Part shown: in pieces, positions 1 to 7,833 of the stretch
Layout of the letters: each line of letters opens with the position of its first letter
Position numbering within the stretch: position 1 is the stretch's first letter
NCBI RefSeq assembly: GCF_017355955.1
Contig: NZ_JAFFID010000003.1
Coordinates: 124,001-188,000, forward strand
Source of the DNA: Sabulibacter ruber
GTDB lineage: Bacteria; Bacteroidota; Bacteroidia; Cytophagales; Hymenobacteraceae
DNA length: 64,000 nt
Direction of reading: 5' to 3'
Translations under genes and position numbers: made by a program
The notes under the pieces: model-generated
Databases searched by the model: none
Seen by the model: the letters and a program-made list of their open reading frames with translations, nothing else
What the model was told of the DNA's origin: nothing

Positions 1-1
1 A

Positions 2-424
2 AGCAAAGCGGTGGTGCTGAAAAACGGTGCCCAAACCCAGCAACAAGGTATCCAGATTGAGGCAGTTCCTATGTACAACCTGCCCGAGGCTCCTGATGCC
101 ATGCACCCCAAAGGTCGTGGTAACGGGTACGTCCTCCGCATCGGGAACAAAAATGTGTACCTCTCCGGTGACACCGAAGACATACCTGAAATGCGGGCCC
201 TCAAGAACATTGACGTGGCGTTTGTGTGCATGAACCTGCCTTACACCATGGACATTAACCAGGCGGCATCGGGGGTGCTGGCGTTCAAACCCAAAGTTGT
301 GTACCCCTACCATTACCGCGGCCAGGGTGGACTGAGCGACGTGAACGCCTTTAAAGCCAAAGTGGAGGAAGGAAAGAAAGACATTGAGGTGCGTTTGCGG
401 CAATGGTACCCATCAGCCGAGTAG
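2..424 (+). CDS. MBL-fold metal-dependent hydrolase, 5' end cut off by window edge
   Basis: Only the C-terminal ~140 residues are present; the reading frame is open to the first base of the window, so the gene begins upstream. The visible part carries an SGDT segment (Asp-containing metal ligand typical of metallo-beta-lactamase folds) near residue 55 and a YPYHYRG segment about 45 residues later, which fits the last metal-binding histidine of the UPF0173/UlaG-like branch of the MBL superfamily. These proteins are cytoplasmic hydrolases of mostly unknown substrate. A strong terminator hairpin follows about 45 bases after the stop. The family call is fairly safe; the substrate is unknown. Confidence 0.75.
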   Translation, partial: SKAVVLKNGAQTQQQGIQIEAVPMYNLPEAPDAMHPKGRGNGYVLRIGNKNVYLSGDTEDIPEMRALKNIDVAFVCMNLPYTMDINQAASGVLAFKPKVVYPYHYRGQGGLSDVNAFKAKVEEGKKDIEVRLRQWYPSAE

Positions 425-450
425 AATTGATGGAGCCTACCTTTTTGGCC

Positions 451-477
451 TCTTTTTCTGAAACAAGGCTAAAACAA
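451..477 (+). repeat. Copy of the recurring intergenic motif
   Basis: Degenerate copy of a ~30-nt motif (approximate form CCTGTTTTC-nn-GAAAACAGGCCTAAAACAG) that recurs between genes through the window. Here it lies just after the MBL gene and overlaps the left arm of the following terminator. Confidence 0.5.
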
Positions 478-519
478 GAAGCCGGCCTGCTGAAGAACAG
501 CAGGCCGGCTTCTTGTTTT
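471..519. terminator. Bidirectional rho-independent terminator
   Basis: A near-perfect hairpin: arm 471-492 pairs with 498-519 around a 5-nt loop; the core is GCCGGCCTGCTG/CAGCAGGCCGGC and the outer A/T tract gives a U-run on both strands. It sits between the convergent MBL gene (+) and the disordered-protein gene (-) and can end both. Confidence 0.85.
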
Positions 520-531
520 AGTTGATTAAGG

Positions 532-903
532 TTACAACCGGTTGTAATCGGTTTCCTCGTCTTCGGTGTCTTTGCTGCCTAGCGGCTGATCATGCATACG
601 TACCCCGTTGGCGCTTCCGTCCATGGGTTCGTAGCTGCCTTCGTACTCAAAACCGGGTCCTTGGGAAATAGATTCGGTTTCGCTGTGGTCGTTGGCACCG
701 TAGCCGGTAATTTCATTTCCACCAATGTGCAGGTTCTCCAACTTATCTTTCTGGCTGTTACGCTGGGTATCTCCGCCCAACCCGATGTTCCGTTTAGCCG
801 ATGGATCTGGGCTGTTGCCCATAGAGTTTCTCTCGCTGTAATCCTCGTTTATATTCTTGGTGGTGTTTTTTCCACTCAGATCTTTATCGTCTTTTGTTGC
901 CAT
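532..903 (-). CDS. Hypothetical disordered hydrophilic protein
   Basis: A 123-residue protein without hydrophobic segments, rich in Asp, Glu, Asn, Ser and Gly and starting MATKDDKDLSGKN. No signal peptide, membrane segment or catalytic motif is visible and it looks intrinsically disordered. It is a single gene between two hairpin terminators. An overlapping open frame on the other strand (592-918) has no family features and I treat it as a shadow. Small acidic disordered proteins of this sort occur in Hymenobacteraceae, sometimes suggested to be stress-related, but nothing in the sequence shows a function. Confidence 0.6.
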   Translation of the reverse strand: MATKDDKDLSGKNTTKNINEDYSERNSMGNSPDPSAKRNIGLGGDTQRNSQKDKLENLHIGGNEITGYGANDHSETESISQGPGFEYEGSYEPMDGSANGVRMHDQPLGSKDTEDEETDYNRL

Positions 904-980
904 ATTCTTAGTAATTAGTTTTTACTGTGTACGAAGAGGACCCGGTGGAGTTTGAGGCTTTTCTGATCTAAACAAGACAA

Positions 981-1012
981 AAAAGGAGAGCCTGCCGGGC
1001 AGACTCTCCTCT
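981..1012 (-). terminator. Terminator of the 1039-1371 gene
   Basis: AGGAGAG (984-990) pairs with CTCTCCT (1004-1010); inner bases CCTGCC/GGGCAG extend it. On the minus strand the hairpin is followed by a run of Ts, right after the lipoprotein stop codon. Confidence 0.75.
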
Positions 1013-1038
1013 AATTCAACTGATTGGTAAAAAGAAGC

Positions 1039-1371
1039 TTAGTGCTTTTTGCCTTTTTTCTTCTTTCCGCCTTTATTGCCGTTGCCGTTTCCTTTGCCAA
1101 CTCCTTTATTTTTCTTTTGCTGACCCGGTGCGTACGCGCGGGCAGATTGGTCGCCGTTTACCTTTTTGGCTTGGCCGGGAGGCATGCCTTCGGTGGAGGT
1201 TCTGCTACCCGGAAAAATGATACCGGGGAAAGAATCTGAGGTTCTCTGGCTTTTGGAGGTTCTGGTACCCGTGGGGTAGCGTGAACTGCTAGTATTCCTG
1301 GAACTTGAGCAACTTGCCACACTGATCAGAATGATCACCAGGGCGAGCATTTGTACAAATTGTTTTCTCAT
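1039..1371 (-). CDS. Small Gly/Lys-rich lipoprotein of unknown function
   Basis: I start at the ATG giving MRKQFVQMLALVIILISVASC because this yields a clean lipoprotein signal with the lipobox at residues 17-21 (Cys about 21); the open frame extends upstream to 1524 but those residues have no signal features. The mature part is Ser/Thr/Arg-rich, then has a PPGQAKK segment and an APGQQKK segment, and ends in a strongly basic tail of Gly, Asn, Lys and His. The paired PGQ-AKK/QKK segments look like an internal repeat. The protein is probably membrane-anchored through a lipid. No function can be assigned. It diverges from the transglutaminase gene at 1546. Confidence 0.65.
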   Translation of the reverse strand: MRKQFVQMLALVIILISVASCSSSRNTSSSRYPTGTRTSKSQRTSDSFPGIIFPGSRTSTEGMPPGQAKKVNGDQSARAYAPGQQKKNKGVGKGNGNGNKGGKKKKGKKH

Positions 1372-1545
1372 AAAAGGGCTGCTTTGCTTACATCTGTAAA
1401 AGAGGGTGCAAGTATAAAGCCAAAAAATATGATGCAAGGCGTTTTCTGCGTTGTTTTTAGGAATCAACGTTGAAACGTTCTCATTCTCAATGCTGTTGAT
1501 CTGGTAGAAAATATTCAATTGCACCTGTACACCGGGTGATTGTCA

Positions 1546-2721
1546 ATGGATAAACTTTTCCTCCTAGTCTTACTTCTATTCCTTACTCTTCCGGCACCGG
1601 CACAGAACAGACCTGCCGCCCTACGGGAGAATGAGGTGATTACTATTCCCATCCCGGTGGAGCAAACCAGAACCACCGATGGGATTGCGCGCTACATCAA
1701 CAGCCATTATCCTTCCCCGCAGGAGAAAGTAAAAGCCATTTACTACTGGCTGGCAAACAACATTTCCTATGATATTCTACGGCTGGAGAATGCCTCAGAG
1801 TATTATGAGCGGCAAGCTCTCATCAGCCAGACCTTACGCACCCGCAAAGCCTTATGCCAGGGCTACGCCGAGGTGTTTCAGGAGCTTTGTACCAAAACGG
1901 GTATCCCCGCGCACGTGGTTACCGGTTTTGTGATTCCAAGAAACACTCCCACTCCCATGACGCATGCCTGGGCCGCTGCCCGCCTCAACGGCCAATGGTA
2001 TCTGTTTGACCCTACCTGGGGCGCGGGCTACGTGGATAATAACCTGTACATCCGGCGCGTGAATGACCGGCACTTCATGGTCTCCCCGGAAACCATGATC
2101 AAGACCCACATGCCCTTTGATCCGCTGTGGCAGTTTCTGCCCCAGCCCCTCACCTTCCAGGAATTCATTTACGGCAAGCCCAAAACGGCAGTACGCAAAC
2201 CTACTTTTCACGTGCTGGACTCTCTTGCCGCTTATGAAGCATCCTCTGACAAAGCTCAGTTGATAGGCACCATCAGAAGAATGGAAGCCAACAGAGTGAT
2301 CCCGCCGGTGGTGCTGGAGCAACTTAACCATAACAAAAAGCAGTTGAGCATTGCCCTGCAAAACGACGCCATTGACCTTTACAATGCCGCCGTGAACTCC
2401 TATAATGCCGGGATAGAAAAGTTCAACACATTCATCCGGTACCGCAATAACCATTTCATGCCCCAAAAGAACCTTGCAGAAGTAAGGCAGATGATGCAGA
2501 GTTACACCCATAGCTTCAAAGAGGCGAAGGCGTATTTGCTCAAAATAAGGCCGCTGGATAATACCAACCTGCTGCTCAACGTGGAATCCCTGCATAAGAC
2601 CCTGGATAAAGCCCTTACCCACGCCGACCAGCAAGAGAAGTTCCTGGAGAGATACATCAAGACCCCGCCCTCGCAACGGAGCGCTTTGTTCTACAGGCAA
2701 TCTTTGGCTGAAAACAAGTAA
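1546..2721 (+). CDS. Exported transglutaminase-like (TGc) domain protein
   Basis: 391 residues from the ATG; a TTG two codons earlier is possible but adds nothing. Residues 1-20 form a signal peptide ending in PAPAQ. The transglutaminase-like domain (about 45-170) shows the cysteine protease-type triad: Cys104 in LCQGYAE, His140 in THAWA and Asp155 in FDPTWG. The C-terminal half (about 200-391) is helical and charged with no recognised domain. Family members act in the periplasm as peptidases or amidases or as folding modules; the substrate is unknown. It stands alone, with the divergent lipoprotein gene on its left. Confidence 0.8.
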   Translation: MDKLFLLVLLLFLTLPAPAQNRPAALRENEVITIPIPVEQTRTTDGIARYINSHYPSPQEKVKAIYYWLANNISYDILRLENASEYYERQALISQTLRTRKALCQGYAEVFQELCTKTGIPAHVVTGFVIPRNTPTPMTHAWAAARLNGQWYLFDPTWGAGYVDNNLYIRRVNDRHFMVSPETMIKTHMPFDPLWQFLPQPLTFQEFIYGKPKTAVRKPTFHVLDSLAAYEASSDKAQLIGTIRRMEANRVIPPVVLEQLNHNKKQLSIALQNDAIDLYNAAVNSYNAGIEKFNTFIRYRNNHFMPQKNLAEVRQMMQSYTHSFKEAKAYLLKIRPLDNTNLLLNVESLHKTLDKALTHADQQEKFLERYIKTPPSQRSALFYRQSLAENK

Positions 2722-3092
2722 AGCTCAATTCTCCTTTGTTCACCACTGCCCAGTGTAAAGTATTAAACTGCCCTGCCTGCATGTGCCTGGAATGAGATGA
2801 AACTCTTTGTTAAGCTCTAGCAGCGGTGGCCAACTTCTGGCAAATAAACTTACGCTTGCTTAAGTTGAGGCAAGGGTGAGTGATTATTGCCTAATTTCTT
2901 CAAAAGGCAGTCAAACCTTATAATACCGCCAATTCAAGGCGAGGTCTGGTTGGGATTGAAAGGCTTATCCAGCCTGTATTTACATGATTTTCTTTTCGGT
3001 TTTAGGCTGAATTCCGGAAACTAGCTTCAAAACATATCTGCCATTTGTTTTGTAACTTGGCTTCTCTACATCCTTCCACCAAACACACAAAC
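2722..3092. other. Intergenic stretch upstream of the S9 peptidase
   Basis: No gene or strong hairpin seen. The last ~60 bases before the start (around 3043-3056) contain TTTTG and TAACTTGG, which resemble a weak Bacteroidota -7 region but without a convincing -33 partner. Confidence 0.4.
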
Positions 3093-5561
3093 ATGTCAAA
3101 CAAAGTCATTTCCCGCCGCTCCCGATTGGCTGTGTGGCTTCTGGCCCTTTCGCTTACGGGGCCGGCAGCTTATGCCCAGGGCACGAAAGACCTCAACGTC
3201 CCCTACCAACGCCCAGCTGAGTCTATTGCCAAATTGGTGGAGGCTCCGGCCACCCCTTCCGTTAGTTTTGATTCCAAAGGCGAATGGATGCTGGTGATGG
3301 AGCGTCCCGGTTTTCCTTCCATTGAAGAAGTAGCTGCCCCAGAGGCCCGCATTGGCGGCTTGCGCATCAACCCGGCGGTGAACGGAGCCAGCCGAGGTTC
3401 CTCTTTCAACAACCTGAAAGTCAAAAAGGTGAAAGGTGGTCAGGAATTCACCATCCAGGGACTACCGGCCAACGCCAAGATCTCCGATGTGACCTGGTCG
3501 CCGGATGAAAAGCAAGTGGCCTTCCTGAACACCATCAGCAACGGAATTGAACTGTGGGTACTCAACGTACAGGACCGCTCAGCGCGTAAACTCACCACCG
3601 CCTCCGTGAACGACGCCTGGGGCAACGCCTTTAGCTGGACTCCTGACAGTAAAACGCTGTTGGTGAAGGTAGTGAACCCCTTGCGCGGAGATGCGCCTAA
3701 ATCACAGACCACCCCGGTAGGGCCAATCATCCAGGAAAACCTGGGCCGCACCGCCCCTTCCCGTACGTACCAGGATCTGCTGAAGAACCGTCAGGACGAA
3801 GCCTTGTTTGACTACTATCTTACCAGCCAATTGGTACAGGTTTCCTTAGACGGTACCCAAACCAAGGTTGGCGAGCAGGGCATCATCCGGTCGTTCAGCG
3901 TGTCGCCAGACGGGCAATATGTGTTGGTAGCCACCACGCACCGGCCGTATTCTTATCTGGTGCCTTCCAGCCTGTTCCCGTACACGGTGCAGGTGTGGGA
4001 TAGGCAAGGCAAACTGGTGAAGCAGATCGCAGACATTCCGCTGGGCGAAAACATACCCGTTGGGTTCAACGCCGTGGCGGCTGGTCCCAGAAACGTGAAC
4101 TGGCGCTCAGATCAGCCCGCAACCCTGTACTGGGTAGAAGCGCAGGATGGCGGCGATGACAAAAAAGACGTGCCGGTAAGAGACATAGTGTACTTGCAAA
4201 CCGCCCCGTTCACACAAAAGCCGGTTGCACTGGTGGGCACCAAGCTTAGATTCAGCGGCATCACCTGGGGAAACAATGACCTGGCGCTGGTGACCGAACG
4301 CTGGTGGAAAACGCGCCAGGAACGCCAATTACGCGTGAAACCAAGCCAGCCAGGTGCCGAGCCGGTGGTATTGGTAGAGCGCTCCTACGAAGACCTGTAC
4401 ACAGATCCCGGCTCGCCGGTGATGACCAAAAACCAATACGGGCGTAGCGTGCTGCTCACCGATAAATCTGGCCAGAACCTGTATATGATCAGTGAAGGCG
4501 GATCTCCGCAAGGCAACCGGCCCTTCCTGAGCAAATTCAACCTGAACACGAAAAAAGCCGATATCCTGTGGCGTTCTGAGGCCCCGTTCTACGAGCGGCC
4601 GGTAGATTTACTGGATGCCGATAAAGGCGTTTTCATTACCCGTCGGGAGTCAGAGAACGATCCGCCTAACTATTTTCTACGCCAGGTCGGGTCCGAGAAG
4701 TTAACCGCGGTTACCAAGTTCCCGCACCCATCGCCGGAGCTGATTGGGGTAGACAAACAACTGCTTACCTACAAGCGGAACGACGGCGTTACCCTAACCG
4801 CCACCTTGTACACCCCCAAAGGCTACAAGAAAGAGCAAGGCCGATTACCTATGTTGCTGTGGGCGTACCCGCGGGAGTTCAAAGATGCGGCTACGGCCGG
4901 TCAGGTGAAATCATCGCCGTATGAGTTTACGCGCATCAGCTACGGTTCACCGCTGTTCTGGGTAACCCGCGGCTACGCCGTGCTTGACCGCACCGATATT
5001 CCGATTGTGGGCGAAGGCGATGCCGAACCCAATGACACGTACGTAGAGCAACTGGTGGCCAGCGCCAAAGCCGCCATTGACGAGGTCACCAAAATGGGCA
5101 TCGCAGATCCAACCCGGGTAGCCGTGGGCGGACACTCCTACGGAGCGTTCATGACGGCCAACCTGCTGGCGCACTCAGATTTGTTTGCCGCCGGTATTGC
5201 CCGTAGCGGAGCTTATAACCGTACGCTCACGCCGTTTGGTTTCCAGGCCGAGGAGCGCACTTTCTGGCAGGCGCCGGAGGTGTACGCCAAGATGTCGCCG
5301 TTCAACTACGCCAACAAAATCAAGACACCCCTGCTGCTGATCCACGGCGAGGCCGATAACAACTCCGGTACCTTCCCTATCCAGAGCGAACGTTTCTACA
5401 ATGCCTTGAAAGGACACGGGGCCACCACCCGCTACGTAGTGCTTCCGGCCGAAAGCCACGGCTACAGCGCCAAGGAATCCATCATGCACATGCTGTGGGA
5501 AATGGACCAATGGCTGGAGAAATATGTAAAAAATAAGCCGCAGCCGCAGACCAAGCTATAG
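3093..5561 (+). CDS. S9 family peptidase (glutamyl endopeptidase/prolyl oligopeptidase type)
   Basis: 822 residues from the ATG giving MSNKVISRRSR; an upstream TTG (3045) would add 16 residues before the signal peptide and is less likely. Residues 1-28 are an export signal ending AYAQ. The middle (about 50-480) has repeated beta-propeller-like strands with WSPDEKQ and SVSPDGQY motifs. The C-terminal alpha/beta hydrolase domain carries the triad: Ser682 in GGHSYGAF, Asp755 in HGEADNNSG and His789 in ESHGYSAKE. The N-terminal EARIGGLRINP segment resembles the chloroplast glutamyl endopeptidase (S9D) branch. Likely a periplasmic or secreted serine peptidase acting on short peptides. Followed by a strong terminator. 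Confidence 0.9.
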   Translation: MSNKVISRRSRLAVWLLALSLTGPAAYAQGTKDLNVPYQRPAESIAKLVEAPATPSVSFDSKGEWMLVMERPGFPSIEEVAAPEARIGGLRINPAVNGASRGSSFNNLKVKKVKGGQEFTIQGLPANAKISDVTWSPDEKQVAFLNTISNGIELWVLNVQDRSARKLTTASVNDAWGNAFSWTPDSKTLLVKVVNPLRGDAPKSQTTPVGPIIQENLGRTAPSRTYQDLLKNRQDEALFDYYLTSQLVQVSLDGTQTKVGEQGIIRSFSVSPDGQYVLVATTHRPYSYLVPSSLFPYTVQVWDRQGKLVKQIADIPLGENIPVGFNAVAAGPRNVNWRSDQPATLYWVEAQDGGDDKKDVPVRDIVYLQTAPFTQKPVALVGTKLRFSGITWGNNDLALVTERWWKTRQERQLRVKPSQPGAEPVVLVERSYEDLYTDPGSPVMTKNQYGRSVLLTDKSGQNLYMISEGGSPQGNRPFLSKFNLNTKKADILWRSEAPFYERPVDLLDADKGVFITRRESENDPPNYFLRQVGSEKLTAVTKFPHPSPELIGVDKQLLTYKRNDGVTLTATLYTPKGYKKEQGRLPMLLWAYPREFKDAATAGQVKSSPYEFTRISYGSPLFWVTRGYAVLDRTDIPIVGEGDAEPNDTYVEQLVASAKAAIDEVTKMGIADPTRVAVGGHSYGAFMTANLLAHSDLFAAGIARSGAYNRTLTPFGFQAEERTFWQAPEVYAKMSPFNYANKIKTPLLLIHGEADNNSGTFPIQSERFYNALKGHGATTRYVVLPAESHGYSAKESIMHMLWEMDQWLEKYVKNKPQPQTKL

Positions 5562-5577
5562 TTTTGTGCTACATTTG

Positions 5578-5616
5578 AAAAAACAGGCCCGTTCTTAAAA
5601 CAAGGGCCTGTTTTTT
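5578..5616 (+). terminator. Rho-independent terminator after the S9 peptidase
   Basis: Perfect arms AAAAAACAGGCCC (5578-5590) and GGGCCTGTTTTTT (5604-5616), 13-nt loop, ending in six Ts; starts 16 bases after the stop codon. Confidence 0.9.
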
Positions 5617-5710
5617 GAGTTCTTACAGGTAGAACTTAACAGACATTACAACAAACCAAACAGGCACTCTGAGATTTGACAGGATCTCGCTTGTTTACAA
5701 TGCTTACTCA

Positions 5711-6166
5711 ATGGCTAAAGTAGAACTGAAGAAACCCAATGGGGACGTTTTCCTCATTGCGGAGCGGGCCCCGGATAATTCTTACATCCATGCACAGTGG
5801 ATCGGAATCCAGACGCTTGACACCGTGAAGCAGGGAGGAACGCTATATATAAAAATGCTGGAGGAGCAACCTTGTCCACGGCTGCTGAACAACCACAAAG
5901 AGCTAATTGGCCCCTGGACCGTAGCCAACGACTGGATTGTGCAGTTCTGGACTCCCCGGGTAATGGAACTAGGGCTGGAATACATGAGCCAGGTGCTGGC
6001 CCCCGGCGTGTACGGCAAAATGTCCTTCCACCAGCTTCATCAGTTCATAGGAGACAAGTTCCAGATCAAAATGTTTGAAGAAGTGGAGCCCGCCTTAGAA
6101 TGGCTTCTGACCGTTGGGAAGAGCGATCAATCCCAGCAGCCCTTTGGCAAACGAACACTTTCATAG
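5711..6166 (+). CDS. STAS/SEC14-like conserved hypothetical protein
   Basis: 151 residues, no signal peptide. The sequence has a regular alpha/beta pattern with the conserved-looking string LLNNHKELIGPW (about 59-70), followed by a DWI-x3-W segment, SQVLAPGVYG and a C-terminal AxxWL. This matches a Cytophagales family usually labelled STAS/SEC14-like. The role is unknown; by analogy it could be a small regulatory or ligand-binding protein. It stands alone between two terminators. Confidence 0.6.
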   Translation: MAKVELKKPNGDVFLIAERAPDNSYIHAQWIGIQTLDTVKQGGTLYIKMLEEQPCPRLLNNHKELIGPWTVANDWIVQFWTPRVMELGLEYMSQVLAPGVYGKMSFHQLHQFIGDKFQIKMFEEVEPALEWLLTVGKSDQSQQPFGKRTLS

Positions 6167-6172
6167 AAATAG

Positions 6173-6213
6173 AAAACAGAAGAGCCCCTGCAATCCAGGG
6201 GCTCTTCTGTTTT
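6173..6213 (+). terminator. Rho-independent terminator
   Basis: Perfect 18-bp arms (6173-6190 and 6196-6213; core GAGCCCCTG/CAGGGGCTC) with a 5-nt loop and a TTTT end, 7 bases after the stop codon. Confidence 0.9.
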
Positions 6214-6416
6214 AAAACGTTTGTTGGAATATCAATCCTCAACTTTTCTGGATACGGATGTTTCAAATTCCTGTTGAGGGAGTTTGTCATGCCCACCACT
6301 ATCTCATTCCTCTCCCACTCTAAGTCTTACGGGGTTTGTTCCTCTGCCACTTTTGTCAGATGAAGACGTTTTGAAGGTGATTTGCGGAAAGAAGGATTGA
6401 AACGATTACTTAGTCC

Positions 6417-7463
6417 TTACTTGATTTTCAGCTCCACATCCCCTCCTACCGGGTAGCCTACGCAAGTCAAGGTTAAGCCTTGGGCTATGTCCCGGTCGGT
6501 GAGTACCTCGTTATAAGACATCCATACTTTACCTTGTAAACAAACCGCGGCACAGTTTCCGCACTTGCCGGCTTCGCAGCTATACGGCAATGAAAGCCCC
6601 GCCTTCTTGGCTGCCTGCAGAATGGTATCGGGGAATTGCGGGTGAAGCTGGTGGGTTTGTCCGTTGTACTGAATGGTGACGGTATGCGGATCAGTATCCG
6701 GCGGGGTAACTTTGGTCAGCAGTTTGGTAGTGCTAAAGGTTTCCTGCCTGATGTTGGCGGCGGGCACCCCTACTTCCCTCAATCCATACAAACACAGCCT
6801 CCGGTAATTCTCAGGACCACAAACATAACATAATATTTCAGCGGCAGACACTAGGGCATACTTCTTCACCAGTTGCTTCAGTAACTCTTTGTGCAGGCGG
6901 GCCTGGTCTAGCCTCCGGGAGATGCTGAATAGAAAATGCACTTGTAATTGGTCGGGAAATTGATCGGCGAGCTGCTTCAATTCCTCCAGGTAAATAGTAG
7001 ACTCCGGTGAATGGTTGCTGTACACCAGTACCACTTTTACCTCTGAAAAGTGGTGAACCACCGTTTTCAGCAGAGAATAGATGGGGGTGATTCCGCTACC
7101 GGCTGCCCAGAAAAAGAGTTGCTTATAAGCCGAGACATCTTCTGGCAAGGTGAAAAACCCGGCGGCTCCAATGGTTTGCACTTGGTCTCCTACCTGGGCG
7201 TGGTCCACTAAGCGGCGCGAGAGAAAACCGTTATCTATTCTTTTCACCCCAACGGCCAGGTCCTCGTTCAGCGCCGGTGAGGAGGTGATAGAATAAGACC
7301 GCCTCACCTCTTCTCCTTTGGCGTCTTTTGCCACCAAAGTAAGGTATTGGCCTGGCAGGTACGATATGGCTCTGGCCTCCACCCCGCCAAAAACAAAGGT
7401 CTTTACGCCTGGTACTTCTTCTTTAATGCTGGTAATGGTAAGTGTGTGGTAGTGTGGGTCCAT
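6417..7463 (-). CDS. Ferredoxin-NADP reductase-like flavoprotein with C-terminal 2Fe-2S domain
   Basis: 348 residues in three domains. An N-terminal FAD-binding barrel carries RRSYSITSSP (about 54-63). The NAD(P)-binding domain has WAAGSGITPIYSLLK (about 118-132) and a C-terminal YVCGPENYR motif (about 213-221). The last ~85 residues are a plant-type ferredoxin domain with Cys spacing C-x4-C-x2-C in SCEAGKCGNC and the fourth Cys near the end in LTCVGYP. The layout matches PaaE/HCP-reductase-type oxidoreductases, which pass electrons from NAD(P)H through FAD to the iron-sulfur cluster and on to an oxygenase or other acceptor. No paa genes or partner oxygenase are nearby, so the acceptor is unknown. 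Confidence 0.85.
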   Translation of the reverse strand: MDPHYHTLTITSIKEEVPGVKTFVFGGVEARAISYLPGQYLTLVAKDAKGEEVRRSYSITSSPALNEDLAVGVKRIDNGFLSRRLVDHAQVGDQVQTIGAAGFFTLPEDVSAYKQLFFWAAGSGITPIYSLLKTVVHHFSEVKVVLVYSNHSPESTIYLEELKQLADQFPDQLQVHFLFSISRRLDQARLHKELLKQLVKKYALVSAAEILCYVCGPENYRRLCLYGLREVGVPAANIRQETFSTTKLLTKVTPPDTDPHTVTIQYNGQTHQLHPQFPDTILQAAKKAGLSLPYSCEAGKCGNCAAVCLQGKVWMSYNEVLTDRDIAQGLTLTCVGYPVGGDVELKIK

Positions 7464-7833
7464 CTAAACGCTTTCTGACTATCGTATCTCTAAACGTAAT
7501 TTACAGTTTCAGAGATAATGCAGGAAAGCAGGGTTCCAGTCCACGGCTACTTTCAGGATACGCTTGGTTGCTTACTTTTCCAACCGGAAATTCTAAATAG
7601 ACGCCTTTTTTAGTTTAAGCTAATTACATCACATCAGCCTCGTTCGTTTCCGGGCTATTTTGGGGAAATAACCCAGAAACGAAACGCTTCCACTTTACCA
7701 GTCTCTACAAACAAACCAACCTAAAAAAGAAACAGCTTAGCAGAAGTCCGAGGCCTATGAACACAATCATCATCAGGATGACAATCTGTTACAGTGTGAT
7801 GTATAATATGATATGTCCATGCGCGACACCAGG
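7464..7833. other. Intergenic stretch with one hairpin
   Basis: No gene seen. The only structure is an imperfect inverted repeat at 7646-7680 (arms GTTTCCGGGCTATTT and AAATAACCCAGAAAC), which also fits the recurring intergenic motif of this window. Confidence 0.45.
7646..7682. repeat. Imperfect hairpin / copy of the recurring intergenic motif
   Basis: GTTTC-GGG-TATTT pairs with AAATA-CCC-GAAAC around GGGG. Position and sequence agree with the ~30-nt motif family. It lies about 150 bases downstream of the TonB receptor gene on its strand; there is no clean U-run, so it is a poor terminator. Confidence 0.45.

Noticed and set aside
1852..2700. Long minus-strand frame opposite the transglutaminase gene
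   Set aside because: The transglutaminase triad and signal peptide make the plus frame the real one; the opposite frame is a shadow.
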